The notes beneath the pieces were generated by a model. It ran no database searches. It saw nothing but the letters and a program-made list of their open reading frames with translations, and was not told the origin of the DNA. This document shows positions 8,714 through 17,279 of a DNA stretch of 64,000 nt, in pieces (within the stretch, counting starts at the first letter, position 1; each line of letters begins with the position of its first letter). The stretch is taken from NCBI GenBank assembly GCA_945883335.1, contig CAMCXI010000007.1, positions 1-64,000 of the forward strand, given 5' to 3'. The position numbers were made by a program, and so were the translations under genes. The DNA comes from Candidatus Methylopumilus universalis. GTDB taxonomy: Bacteria > Pseudomonadota > Gammaproteobacteria > Burkholderiales > Methylophilaceae.

Positions 8714-10491
8714 CAGAGTACTGATTGATAAAACATAAAGCTCACTATCCAAGCTAAACCCAAAGACCAAACGATAGAAAGCAGGGCAAACATCCAGCTT
8801 TTCGCTTCGTTTTTGAGGGTAATAATGGTTGATAAGCAAGGCGTATAAATGAGTGTAAATAGCATAAAGCTCATGCCTTGCACCCAATCTAGTTTTTGCG
8901 CCATCAGATGCATCAACGCATCACCCTGAAGCCCATAAATCACCGCAAGCGCACCAATTACAATCTCTTTGGCGACAAAGCCAAAAATCAACGCAATCGC
9001 AAGTTGGCTATCAATGCCAATAGCACTAAGTGCTACAGAAAACCAATCCCCAATTTTTCCTGCATAAGTGGCGCTGCTGGCTGGAGCGGCATCTAATGGA
9101 AAGTGCGTTAATACCCACACCAAAATCACTCCAATAGTAATGAATTTGCTGGCGCGATTTAAGAAATATCTGACTTCCTGCCATCCTCTTAACCATATTT
9201 GACGGCCTGTCGGGAAGCGGTAAGGCGGTAGCTCTAAAATAAATGGCTCGTTATTTTGATATTGGCCCCTGAACAACATGGCTGTGATAAAAATAGTGAT
9301 AAAACTCACTAAGTAAAGCGCAAATAATATCAATGGCGCCTGGCTTGTAGTGAATAGAGTTGCGGTCATAAACAAGAATACTTGTAGCCGCGCTGAGCAG
9401 AGTGACAGGGGAATCACGAGCATGGTCAGCAAACGCATGTTTTTTGAGCGCATTACGCGTGTGCCCATCAGTGCTGGTACGTTGCAACCGAAGCCCATCA
9501 ATACCATCACAAAGCCTCGGCCATCTAAGCCCATCTTTGCCATCAAGGCATCCACTAAGAAGGCAGCGCGCGATAAATAGCCGCTATCTTCTACCATTGT
9601 TATCACCAAGAAGAATAAAACGATGATGGGAATGAATGCTGCAACTGTACCTAAGCCGTTATAAACCCCGTCTAGCAATAAGCCACTTAACCAAGTTGGC
9701 GCACTTAATAAAAGGGGCTCTAGCGCATCAGTGCGGAATAGGGTGAGTAGCCATGCAATGCCATCTTGTAGCGGCTTTCCTACATTGAAGATGAACTGAA
9801 ATAACAGGTACATCGCGGCAAAAAATATCGGTAAGCCTAACCATGGATGTAATAGCACTTTGTCGATGCGATTGGTGAAGTCATCCCCAAGTTGCATCGG
9901 CATTTGCACAGTGGATTCAACAATCGCTTCCATTTCAGCTTCAATGTTTGAGTCTTGCTGAAGCTGTTTGCTAACTTTTTCGGCATCTACATGTTGTTTT
10001 GGCTTGGATAATACTAACGATGCTGCTTTGAGTGCCTCTGGGCAACTGTCGCCATATTTTGCGCTAATTTGGACTATAGGCATATTCAGTTTGGCTGACA
10101 TGGCTTCTGTGTCAATTGTAATACCAGCCCGCTTTGCTTCATCGCTCATGTTGAGTAACAACATGCATGGCATACCTAGGGCGCGGATTTGTAGCGCAAG
10201 TGAAAGTTGTCTATCAATCTGCGCACTGTTGGCGACGATCATCACTAAATCAACATTATTATTGCTTAGGAAGTGGCGAACCACTTGTTCGTCATCGGAA
10301 TAGCCATGCAGATCGTACAAGCCAGGTAAATCAATCAGCTCAGCAATATGTCCACCCATCAAAATCTTTGTGCTCATGAGGTCAACTGTGATGCCAGGCC
10401 AGTTTCCAACGCGCGCAGAAGCCCCACTCAATCGATTGAAGAGGGTAGACTTGCCAGTGTTTGGCATACCTAAAAGTGCGATGCGTTTCAT
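8701..10491 (-). CDS. feoB: Ferrous iron transport protein B
   Basis: 596 aa. The N-terminal G domain has G1 GMPNTGKS (8-15), G3 DLPG (54-57) and G4 NMSD (114-117); a helical spacer follows, then the membrane domain with the two Gate motifs (NVGKPLQDG.. region and the GFGCNVPALMGTR segment) and an ending near the IYTPCLSTI helix. It drives Fe2+ uptake through the inner membrane. At 596 aa it is clearly shorter than E. coli FeoB (773), lacking much of the C-terminal extension. It overlaps feoA by four bases and lies under the Fur box at 10753. Confidence 0.95.
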   Translation of the reverse strand: MKRIALLGMPNTGKSTLFNRLSGASARVGNWPGITVDLMSTKILMGGHIAELIDLPGLYDLHGYSDDEQVVRHFLSNNNVDLVMIVANSAQIDRQLSLALQIRALGMPCMLLLNMSDEAKRAGITIDTEAMSAKLNMPIVQISAKYGDSCPEALKAASLVLSKPKQHVDAEKVSKQLQQDSNIEAEMEAIVESTVQMPMQLGDDFTNRIDKVLLHPWLGLPIFFAAMYLLFQFIFNVGKPLQDGIAWLLTLFRTDALEPLLLSAPTWLSGLLLDGVYNGLGTVAAFIPIIVLFFLVITMVEDSGYLSRAAFLVDALMAKMGLDGRGFVMVLMGFGCNVPALMGTRVMRSKNMRLLTMLVIPLSLCSARLQVFLFMTATLFTTSQAPLILFALYLVSFITIFITAMLFRGQYQNNEPFILELPPYRFPTGRQIWLRGWQEVRYFLNRASKFITIGVILVWVLTHFPLDAAPASSATYAGKIGDWFSVALSAIGIDSQLAIALIFGFVAKEIVIGALAVIYGLQGDALMHLMAQKLDWVQGMSFMLFTLIYTPCLSTIITLKNEAKSWMFALLSIVWSLGLAWIVSFMFYQSVLWLGF

Positions 10492-10730
10492 GAGGGTTTA
10501 ACTTGAATGCGGCTGGCTTCAGTGCGACGCAAAATAATGTCAGTGCTGCCTATTCTTACGTGCAATGGTCCGTTGAAGCTTGCACAGCGAACTAACTCTA
10601 CTCTTTTGCCAGTACGAAAGCCAAGCGCTGCTAAGCGATGAAACAGTGAATTGTCAGCGTCAATATTACTGATCAGAGCAGTTTCACCTGGTTTTAAGCT
10701 TGATAGATTTTGTGTTAAAAATGGATTCAT
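10488..10730 (-). CDS. feoA: Ferrous iron transport protein A
   Basis: 80 aa SH3-like FeoA: LKPGETALISNID, then HRLAALGFRTGKRVELVR and GPLHVRIGSTDIILRR, ending EASRIQV. Its stop overlaps the feoB start (ATGA). It is thought to support FeoB assembly or GTPase activity at the inner membrane. No feoC follows. The Fur box starts 22 bases upstream of the ATG, so the operon should be repressed by iron-loaded Fur. Confidence 0.93.
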   Translation of the reverse strand: MNPFLTQNLSSLKPGETALISNIDADNSLFHRLAALGFRTGKRVELVRCASFNGPLHVRIGSTDIILRRTEASRIQVKPS

Positions 10731-10752
10731 TAATAAAATGAAAATCCTAAAT

Positions 10753-10771
10753 GATAATAATTCTTATTATC
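10753..10771. promoter_or_regulatory. Fur box upstream of feoAB
   Basis: GATAATAATTCTTATTATC is a perfect 19-bp inverted repeat (8-bp arms around TTC). It fits the classical Fur operator GATAATGATAATCATTATC in length and arms and lies 23 bases before the feoA start. Confidence 0.88.
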
Positions 10772-10808
10772 GCACAGTCGAATGTGATGCGATAGTATGA
10801 AATCCAAT

Positions 10809-10837
10809 AAAAAACGGCCTGCGAGCAGACCGTTTTT
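10809..10837 (-). terminator. Terminator of the ppiC-type gene
   Basis: On the minus strand: a long stem (ACGGTCTGC with GCAGGCCGT, one G-U pair), a short loop and a run of T. It lies 24 bases past the PpiC stop and separates that operon from feoAB. Confidence 0.85.
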
Positions 10838-10860
10838 GTTTATTAACAAGTGCGTAAAAA

Positions 10861-11670
10861 TTATTTTTTTGCAGCAGGTTTCGTGTTGTCTAACACTGTT
10901 GCTTTAGCGCGCAAGTCAGTCAACTTTTTTTCTAATTGACGTTGTGCAAGTTGCTTTTGCAGATTGTCTTTTACATTGTCGTAGGCGGGTGCTTTTAATT
11001 CGCGAGTATCATCAAGCTTAATCACATGCCAGCCGAATTGCGTTTGCACTGGATCAGTGCTTGTTTTACCTTTTTGAAGCTTAGCCACGGCATCACCAAA
11101 CGGCTTGACCATGCCACCTAAGGCAAACCAACCTAAATCACCACCTTTTTCTTTAGAGCCCGGGTCGATTGATTTCTCTTTGGCGATTTTTGAAAAGTCG
11201 CCACCTTTGTTGAGTTGTGTAATCATATCTTTTGCTTCAGCTTCTGATGCCACTAAAATGTGGCGAGCACTATATTCTTTGTCGCCCAACTCTGTTTTGA
11301 ATTTCTCGTAAGAAGCTTTTGTATCTGATTCACTGACGGGATGATTTTTCATATAGTCTTGAATATAAACATTCACCAATAACTCACGACGAGTTAACTC
11401 TTCTTTCGCGATGAAGTCAGGCTTTTTATCCATACCAGATTTTTGCGCTTCTTGAAGCACCAGTTCGCTGCTGATTAATTTAGAGATAATGACATCACGA
11501 ACATTGTCATCAACCTTTTGACCATGATCTAGTGCATCTTTAACGATGAAGTCAAAAAGAGATTGCTTGATTGGTTTTCCATTCACCGTTGCTGCTGCTT
11601 CGCCAGCAATTGCTGATGCGCTAAAGCTTAATGTAACGAGTAACAAAAGCGTGATTCTAGAGATTTTCAT
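10861..11670 (-). CDS. Exported parvulin-type peptidyl-prolyl isomerase (PpiC/SurA-like)
   Basis: 269 aa. A signal peptide (MKISRITLLLLVTLSFSASAIA) is followed by a SurA-N-like helical region (VNGKPIKQSLFDFIVKDA, LISSELVLQEAQKSG), the parvulin domain (SARHILVASEAEAK, GGDLGWF, MVKPFGDAV, TQFGWHVIKLDD) and a basic C-terminal helix. It should act as a periplasmic chaperone and prolyl isomerase for outer-membrane or exported proteins. It follows bolA and yciI on the same strand, an arrangement common in betaproteobacteria, and has its own terminator. Confidence 0.92.
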   Translation of the reverse strand: MKISRITLLLLVTLSFSASAIAGEAAATVNGKPIKQSLFDFIVKDALDHGQKVDDNVRDVIISKLISSELVLQEAQKSGMDKKPDFIAKEELTRRELLVNVYIQDYMKNHPVSESDTKASYEKFKTELGDKEYSARHILVASEAEAKDMITQLNKGGDFSKIAKEKSIDPGSKEKGGDLGWFALGGMVKPFGDAVAKLQKGKTSTDPVQTQFGWHVIKLDDTRELKAPAYDNVKDNLQKQLAQRQLEKKLTDLRAKATVLDNTKPAAKK

Positions 11671-11731
11671 TCAAGGTCCTTAAAGGTGTTGATTTCGATG
11701 TGAGGTTGTTGATTTGATAATATTATAGGGG

Positions 11732-11989
11732 TTATTCATTACCGGCGATAGCGTGGATGCTGAGCGCGTGAATTTGATGGGGGATTAAGTCGTCCATCAA
11801 TTGATAAATGACACGATGGCGAGCAACTTGCGATTTGCCATTAAATTCAGCGCAGACGATTTTTAAGTTGTAATGCCTACCACCACCATTACCTTTGTGT
11901 CCTGCATGCAAAGCACTATCGTCTTGAATCTCTAATTGACTTGGCGATAACACTTGAAGTCTCGTTTTAATTTCTTCTATTAAGTTCAT
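11732..11989 (-). CDS. BolA family protein
   Basis: 85 aa. It has the BolA fold signatures: an N-terminal helix (IKTRLQVLSPSQLEIQDDSALHAGH), the invariant His region GGGRHYNLKIVC, then the RHRVIYQLMDDL helix and a terminal IHALSIHAIAGNE. Family members pair with monothiol glutaredoxins and handle Fe-S or iron signalling. It begins one base past the yciI stop and lies upstream of ppiC. It is shorter than E. coli BolA (105) and nearer the betaproteobacterial BolA-like group. Confidence 0.9.
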   Translation of the reverse strand: MNLIEEIKTRLQVLSPSQLEIQDDSALHAGHKGNGGGRHYNLKIVCAEFNGKSQVARHRVIYQLMDDLIPHQIHALSIHAIAGNE

Positions 11990-11990
11990 A

Positions 11991-12293
11991 TTAAGCCGGC
12001 ATGGTTTTACGAAAAGGTTTAACGCTCACGCTGGCATAAACGCCTGCGCTAACAAATGGGTCAGCATTCGCCCAAGTTTCTGCTTCGAGGAGGCTATTAA
12101 ACTCAGCCACAATTAAGCTCCCCGTAAATCCTGCGGGACCTGGATCGATGCTATCAATCGCTGGGAATGGACCGGCTAATAATAAACGACCGAGTTCTTG
12201 CAAAGCGGTGAGTCTTGCTAAGTGTGCAGGGCGGTTAGCCAAACGCTTTTCTAGGCTATTAGATGTATCTTCGGTGATGATGGCGTACCACAT
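11991..12293 (-). CDS. YciI family protein
   Basis: 100 aa ferredoxin-like-fold protein: MWYAIITED, the conserved RPAHLARL (His as likely active residue), [10 protein letters not shown] and the [13 protein letters not shown] motif with the family Asp-Pro pair. Members are small cytoplasmic proteins, some with dehydrochlorinase-like relatives; their cellular role is unsettled. The start codon overlaps the yciB stop by one base (TAATG), so the two are translationally coupled, as is usual for yciB-yciI neighbours. Confidence 0.9.
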   Translation of the reverse strand: MWYAIITEDTSNSLEKRLANRPAHLARLTALQELGRLLLAGPFPAIDSIDPGPAGFTGSLIVAEFNSLLEAETWANADPFVSAGVYASVSVKPFRKTMPA

Positions 12294-12916
12294 TAAGCTT
12301 TGTCTTCATTAATGATATGTTTGTTGACAGCCAAGCTTTGTCCGATGATAAAAACGAACATCAGCGCCATAGTGCCAAAAAGCTTAAAGCTCGCCCAAGT
12401 GTCGATTGAGTAATTGAAAGCAACGTATAAGTTAAGCGCACCTAGACCAGTAAAGAAGATTGCCCAAGCGATATTGAGCTTATTCCAAATCGTTTCTGGC
12501 AAGCTGATTTCTTTACCCATCATGCTTTTGATGATGTTCTTTTTTGCGAATAGATTTGCACCAATCAGAACGGCGGCAAATATCCAATACAGCAAAGTCG
12601 GCTTCCATTTGATAAACGCATCATTTTGGAAGTAGAGCGTCATGCCGCCCAGCACCGTTACCAATAAAGCGCTCAGCCATAGAGTGTTATCTACTTTTTT
12701 GTAATGTAGCTTAGCCCAGATAATTTGAATGATGCTGCCAATAATCACTGCGATTGTGGCGAGCATAATCGGCACAAGGCTAGTTTTGACGGTTGCCGCA
12801 ATACCTAGGGTAGTGAGAATTTTAGCTAAAATGAGGCTAGCGGAAGCCGCTTTTTCTGCTACTTTTAGCGTAATAAAAAACAAGATAACGGGGAATAAAT
12901 CGAATAAGAACTTCAT
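12293..12916 (-). CDS. yciB: Inner membrane septation protein A (YciB/IspZ)
   Basis: 207 aa with five or so membrane helices. It begins [20 protein letters not shown], the family signature, and includes the KPTLLYW and [21 protein letters not shown] segments. The family affects cell-envelope integrity and septum formation. It is the first gene of the minus-strand unit yciB-yciI-bolA-ppiC and diverges from the PHP-domain gene across 137 bases. Confidence 0.92.
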   Translation of the reverse strand: MKFLFDLFPVILFFITLKVAEKAASASLILAKILTTLGIAATVKTSLVPIMLATIAVIIGSIIQIIWAKLHYKKVDNTLWLSALLVTVLGGMTLYFQNDAFIKWKPTLLYWIFAAVLIGANLFAKKNIIKSMMGKEISLPETIWNKLNIAWAIFFTGLGALNLYVAFNYSIDTWASFKLFGTMALMFVFIIGQSLAVNKHIINEDKA

Positions 12917-13053
12917 GCACTACTTTCAGTAAAATGTTCGTTGGCGAAAAGCCGCTTTAAGTGTCGGTCAGACCTGTATTTTGCTATGATGTGTGAAGCC
13001 TGACAAGGCAACTTTTTAAATTTTACCAAGCGCTCGTCCAACTTACATTAAAA

Positions 13054-13917
13054 ATGCGTTCCTTGATAGATCTTCATTGCCATTCTACCGTTTCGGATGG
13101 TGTACTTACGCCAACTGAAATCGTGAATCATGCGGCTGAAAATGGCATCCGTGTATTGGCATTGACTGACCATGATGATGTCGCTGGTTTGGCAACGGCG
13201 CGCGCTGTGGCAGAATCTCATGGTATGCAATTTATCAATGGCGTGGAAGTCTCAGTCACATGGCGTCGCCGCACATTGCATATTGTTGGTTTGAAAATCA
13301 ACCCTGAGTACCCCCCCTTGGTTGAAGGGCTTGCCAACATTCGAGCAGGTCGTCACTCGCGGGCTGCTGGTATGGCTCAGGCTTTGGAAAAAATCGGTAT
13401 TCATGGCTCGCTTGAAGGTGCTTACGAGCATAGCAAAGGTGGCATTATTAGCCGTACCCATTTCGCACGCTTCCTCATAGAAAATGGCTATGCCAAAGAT
13501 ACGAAAGCCGTTTTTAAAAACTACTTGGTCAAAGGCAAGCCGGGTTATTTTGAGCATCAGTGGGCAAGTTTGGAAGATGCGATGGCTTGGATTGTTGGCA
13601 GTGGTGGTGTGGCTGTGATAGCTCATCCCGGCCGCTATGATTTAGGTCGAGTGACGATGCTGGAGTTGATGCATGAGTTTCGAGCCTTAGGTGGCTCAGC
13701 CATTGAAGTGGTGACGGGTAGCCATACGGTTGACCAATACCAAGAGTTTGCAAAAATAGCCAAGTCGTTCGACTTGGCTTCCTCGATGGGCTCTGATTAT
13801 CATGGCAAAGGTCAAACCTATATTGAGATGGGGCGCTTACCTAGCTTGCCAAGTAACTGTGTGCCTGTTTGGCGCGACTGGTCAGAAGTGCAGAGTATTG
13901 AGCTAGAGAAGCATTAA
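13054..13917 (+). CDS. PHP-domain phosphoesterase (RNase AM/YciV-like)
   Basis: 287 aa. The PHP metal-binding motifs are in order: IDLHCHSTVSDG, LTDHDDVAG, the GVEVS Glu, AHPGRY and GSDYH. The E. coli homologue (YciV, RNase AM) trims 5' ends of RNA and acts on 3',5'-bisnucleotides. The stop is directly followed by the yciO start, the same order as E. coli yciV-yciO-...-rluB, and rluB is also in this cluster. Gene symbol usage varies (trpH, rnm), so I leave it blank. Confidence 0.92.
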   Translation: MRSLIDLHCHSTVSDGVLTPTEIVNHAAENGIRVLALTDHDDVAGLATARAVAESHGMQFINGVEVSVTWRRRTLHIVGLKINPEYPPLVEGLANIRAGRHSRAAGMAQALEKIGIHGSLEGAYEHSKGGIISRTHFARFLIENGYAKDTKAVFKNYLVKGKPGYFEHQWASLEDAMAWIVGSGGVAVIAHPGRYDLGRVTMLELMHEFRALGGSAIEVVTGSHTVDQYQEFAKIAKSFDLASSMGSDYHGKGQTYIEMGRLPSLPSNCVPVWRDWSEVQSIELEKH

Positions 13918-14547
13918 ATGGCACAATACTTTTCTATTCATTCAGAAAACCCACAAGCGAGATTGATTCATCAAGCGGTCGAGATTTTGAACAATGGAGG
14001 CGTGATTGCCTATCCGACCGACTCTAGTTATGCCCTTGGTTGCATTATTGGCAATAAAGACGCGCAAACAAAAATTCGCACCATTCGTGGGGTAGATGAA
14101 AGCCATCATTTCACTTTGGTGTGTCGCAACTTGGCAGAACTAGCGACATATGCGCAAGTCGATAATGTGCAATTCCGTTTATTAAAAGCGAATACGCCAG
14201 GGCAATATACTTTTGTGCTCAAAGCTACGCGTGAAGTGCCGCGACGATTGCAACATCCTAAGCGCAGTACCTTAGGCTTAAGAGTTCCGGAACATGCCGT
14301 GACGCAGGCTTTGCTGGCTGAATTGAATCAGCCATTACTGAGCATGACATTGTCTTTAAAAGACATGGCTGAGCCACTCAATACAGCCTGGGAAATTCGC
14401 GACCTTTTAGAGCATCAGCTTGATTTAGTGATTGATGCAGGACCTTGTTCAGCCTTGCCGACCACGGTGATTGACCTCACTAAAGATGAGCCGCAATTGA
14501 TTCGGCGCGGCGCAGGTGATTTGGCGCCCTTTGGTTTAGACGATTAA
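13918..14547 (+). CDS. yciO: YciO, Sua5/YrdC-family protein
   Basis: 209 aa. YrdC fold with the nucleotide-binding segment GGVIAYPTDSSYALGC and the family KxR motif (TKIRTIRGVDESHHF), followed by PGQYTFVLKATREVPRR and STLGLRVPEH. Its relatives make threonylcarbamoyl-AMP for tRNA t6A37; YciO itself is a paralogue with weak or different activity. It abuts the PHP gene with no spacer, which implies coupling. Confidence 0.9.
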   Translation: MAQYFSIHSENPQARLIHQAVEILNNGGVIAYPTDSSYALGCIIGNKDAQTKIRTIRGVDESHHFTLVCRNLAELATYAQVDNVQFRLLKANTPGQYTFVLKATREVPRRLQHPKRSTLGLRVPEHAVTQALLAELNQPLLSMTLSLKDMAEPLNTAWEIRDLLEHQLDLVIDAGPCSALPTTVIDLTKDEPQLIRRGAGDLAPFGLDD

Positions 14548-14571
14548 TTGGTATTTATTAAAGGATAAAAT

Positions 14572-15207
14572 ATGGATTTAACTTACATACAGAAAATAGC
14601 GATTTACGCGCTCCCCGTCATTTTTGCGATTACCGTGCACGAGGCTGCGCATGGGTTTGCTGCCCGTTTTTTTGGTGATATGACTGCTGATAGAGCGGGG
14701 CGGATTACTTTAAATCCACTTAAGCATGTTGACCCCATCGGCACTATTTTAGTGCCGGCACTGACATTGTTAGTTGGAGGGATTTTGTTCGGCTGGGCGA
14801 AGCCTGTGCCTGTTGATTTTTCACGCTTACGCAACCCTAAACGCGACATGTTGTGGGTTGCCGCAGCTGGCCCAGCCTCTAACTTTGTGATGGCTTTATT
14901 TTGGGCGCTAATGATTAAGCTGTCATTGAGTTCACCTAATATTTATTCAGAGCCTATGGCGCTGATGGGGAAGGCCGGTGTGATGATTAACGTAGTGTTG
15001 ATGGTGCTGAATTTACTGCCTTTGCCGCCATTAGACGGCGGCCGCATTGCGGTGAGTTTGTTGCCTAACCATATGGCATATAAATATGCGCAAGTTGAGC
15101 GCTTTGGTTTGATTATTCTGATTGGCTTGCTTGCAACAGGCATTTTAGGTCGCATTATGGATCCTTTTATAGATGGAGTTATACAGATTATTCAATTCAT
15201 TTTTTAA
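14572..15207 (+). CDS. Site-2 protease family (M50) membrane metalloprotease
   Basis: 211 aa with four to six membrane helices. The zinc motif HEAAH lies in the first helix (FAITVHEAAHGFAARFFGD) and the second metal motif in LLPLPPLDGGRI. There is no PDZ domain, unlike RseP, so it belongs to the short M50 group. It probably cleaves membrane substrates, but none can be named from context. It sits between yciO and trpS and ends with a small terminator hairpin. Confidence 0.9.
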   Translation: MDLTYIQKIAIYALPVIFAITVHEAAHGFAARFFGDMTADRAGRITLNPLKHVDPIGTILVPALTLLVGGILFGWAKPVPVDFSRLRNPKRDMLWVAAAGPASNFVMALFWALMIKLSLSSPNIYSEPMALMGKAGVMINVVLMVLNLLPLPPLDGGRIAVSLLPNHMAYKYAQVERFGLIILIGLLATGILGRIMDPFIDGVIQIIQFIF

Positions 15208-15213
15208 TTATTC

Positions 15214-15234
15214 AGGCGTGATTGCGCGCCTTTT
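15214..15234 (+). terminator. Short terminator before trpS
   Basis: A 7-bp stem (AGGCGTG at 15214-15220, CGCGCCT at 15225-15231, one G-T pair) with an ATTG loop and a T4 run. It lies six bases past the M50 stop and directly before the trpS -10 box. Confidence 0.55.
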
Positions 15235-15236
15235 CG

Positions 15237-15242
15237 TATAAT
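15237..15242 (+). promoter_or_regulatory. Likely -10 box of a trpS promoter
   Basis: TATAAT, a perfect -10 hexamer, 32 bases before the trpS ATG. The -35 region would fall within the terminator hairpin and is a poor match, so the promoter call rests on the -10 and position. Confidence 0.5.
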
Positions 15243-15274
15243 AGATTCCTCTTTATTTATGGTTATTTATCACT

Positions 15275-16477
15275 ATGGCAGTTGAGCGCGTTTTATCGGG
15301 TATGCGTCCTACGGGAAGCTTGCATCTTGGGCATTATCACGGTGTATTAAAAAACTGGGTGAAGCTCCAGCACGAGCATGAATGCTTGTTCTTTGTGGCT
15401 GATTGGCACGCACTAACAACCCACTACGATACGCCTGAGATTATCGAAGAAAGCGTTTGGGAAATGGTGATTGATTGGATTGCGGCTGGCGTAGATCCTG
15501 CAAAAGCCACCATTTTTATTCAATCCAAAGTGCCTGAGCATGCTGAATTGCATACTTTGCTTTCTATGATTACGCCGCTTGGCTGGTTAGAGCGCGTGCC
15601 AACTTATAAAGACCAACAAGAAAAACTCGCGCAAAAAGATTTATCGACTTACGGTTTCTTAGGTTATCCATTGCTACAGAGCGCAGATATATTGATTTAC
15701 AAGGCAACTCAAGTGCCCGTTGGTGAAGATCAAATTCCACATATTGAATTTACACGTGAAATCGCACGCCGTTTTAATCATATTTACGGCCGTGAAAAAG
15801 GCTTTGAAGAAAAAGCCGAAGCCGCAATCAAAAAGCTTGGTAGCAAACGCGGCAGCTTGTATGAAGAGTTGCGTACACGTTACCAAGAAAGCGGCGATGA
15901 TGAGGCGCTTGAGTCCGCCCGCGCCATGATTGAAGAGCAGCAAGGATTAAGCTTGGGAGACCGTGAACGTTTGCTTGGCTACCTTGAAGGTGGCGGAAAA
16001 ATGATTTTGGTTGAGCCAGAATACAAGCTCACGCCTGCATCCAAAATGCCAGGCTTAGATGGTCAAAAGATGTCTAAGTCTTATAACAACACGATTTCTA
16101 TGCGTGAATCACCAGACATGGTGGCGAAAAAGATTAAGACCATGCCAACTGACCCGGCACGTATTCGTTTGAATGATGTGGGCGACCCAGATAAATGTCC
16201 TGTGTGGCAATTACATGAGGTTTATTCAAGCGATGAAACTAAAGCTTGGGTGCAACAAGGTTGCCGCACAGCTGGTATTGGCTGTATTGCATGTAAAACG
16301 CCTGTGATTGAAAGCGTGCTTGAAGAGTTGAAGCCTATTCAGGAACGGGCCGCGCAATATGCTGAAGACCCGATGTTGATTAAAAACGTTGTGGCTGAAG
16401 GTTGTGAGCGCGCTCGTAAAATGGCGCGTGAAACCATGCGTGAAGTTCGCGAAGTCATGGGTTTGAGTTACTCATAA
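15275..16477 (+). CDS. trpS: Tryptophanyl-tRNA synthetase
   Basis: 400 aa. Class I synthetase with the HIGH-type motif LHLGH (16-20) and KMSKS at 265-269. Residues about 177-245 form an insertion rich in charged residues that makes the protein ~65 aa longer than the E. coli enzyme (334 aa); longer TrpS of this kind is usual in betaproteobacteria. It charges tRNA-Trp. It is followed after four bases by scpA. Confidence 0.95.
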   Translation: MAVERVLSGMRPTGSLHLGHYHGVLKNWVKLQHEHECLFFVADWHALTTHYDTPEIIEESVWEMVIDWIAAGVDPAKATIFIQSKVPEHAELHTLLSMITPLGWLERVPTYKDQQEKLAQKDLSTYGFLGYPLLQSADILIYKATQVPVGEDQIPHIEFTREIARRFNHIYGREKGFEEKAEAAIKKLGSKRGSLYEELRTRYQESGDDEALESARAMIEEQQGLSLGDRERLLGYLEGGGKMILVEPEYKLTPASKMPGLDGQKMSKSYNNTISMRESPDMVAKKIKTMPTDPARIRLNDVGDPDKCPVWQLHEVYSSDETKAWVQQGCRTAGIGCIACKTPVIESVLEELKPIQERAAQYAEDPMLIKNVVAEGCERARKMARETMREVREVMGLSYS

Positions 16478-16481
16478 GCGC

Positions 16482-17279
16482 GTGATAATCTTAGCGACAG
16501 AACTTAAAGCATACACTGAGCCACGTATACATGGGGAGGCGATTACGTCGCTTCCTCATGATTTATATATCCCCCCTGATGCATTAGAGGTTTATCTAGA
16601 GACTTTTGAAGGGCCGCTAGATTTACTTCTCTATCTCATTCGCAAACACAATCTCGACATTCTTGATATTCCTATGGCGGAACTGACTCGCCAATACATA
16701 GGTTACGTAGAAAAGATGCAGGCAATTAAATTAGAGTTGGCGGCTGATTACTTGCTAATGTCCGCCATGCTGATTGAGATTAAGTCGCGCATGTTGTTAC
16801 CTAAGCCAACTGAGCTAGAGTCTGAGGATGATCCACGGGCTGAATTGGTTCGTCGATTAATGGAATATGAAGCCATTAAATTAGCGGCGCAAAAGCTCGA
16901 TGAATTGCCACAAGTGGGTGTGGATTTGATGGTGGCCAATGCTTATTTTGAGAAAATCGTTGAGGTGCAAGCCGCGCAAGTTTCGATGGAGGACTTAATG
17001 GCAGCCTGGCAAAACGTTCTCAAGCGCGCCAGTCATTTTGCACACCATAAGGTTGGTAAAGCTGAGCTTTCTGTGCGCGAACACATGAGCCAAATTTTAC
17101 GCAAATTAAAAGCACAAAATATGATGGAGTTTTCAGCGCTTTTTGACATTGAGGCTGATGGTATTCCTAAGTTGGTCGTATGTTTTTTGGCGATATTAGA
17201 GTTGGCGCGTGAGGGTTTGGTGAAGATTACCCAGCAAGCCGCTTTTACGCCTATCTACTTAACAATCAATCAAAACTGA
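16482..17279 (+). CDS. scpA: Segregation and condensation protein A
   Basis: 265 aa kleisin. The N-terminal SMC-binding segment is clear (ETFEGPLDLLLYLIRKHNLDILDIPMAELTRQY), as is the C-terminal winged helix. The start is a GTG at 16482, four bases after trpS; there is no ATG before the conserved core and no strong ribosome site, so translation probably depends on trpS. With ScpB and SMC it forms the condensin that organises the chromosome. The stop overlaps the scpB start. Confidence 0.92.
   Translation: MIILATELKAYTEPRIHGEAITSLPHDLYIPPDALEVYLETFEGPLDLLLYLIRKHNLDILDIPMAELTRQYIGYVEKMQAIKLELAADYLLMSAMLIEIKSRMLLPKPTELESEDDPRAELVRRLMEYEAIKLAAQKLDELPQVGVDLMVANAYFEKIVEVQAAQVSMEDLMAAWQNVLKRASHFAHHKVGKAELSVREHMSQILRKLKAQNMMEFSALFDIEADGIPKLVVCFLAILELAREGLVKITQQAAFTPIYLTINQN

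Noticed and set aside
13252-13626. 124-aa minus-strand frame inside the PHP gene
   Set aside because: Antisense to a conserved domain, no ribosome site and no recognisable protein features.
14572-15207. RseP for the M50 protease
   Set aside because: It lacks the PDZ domain and the length of RseP.
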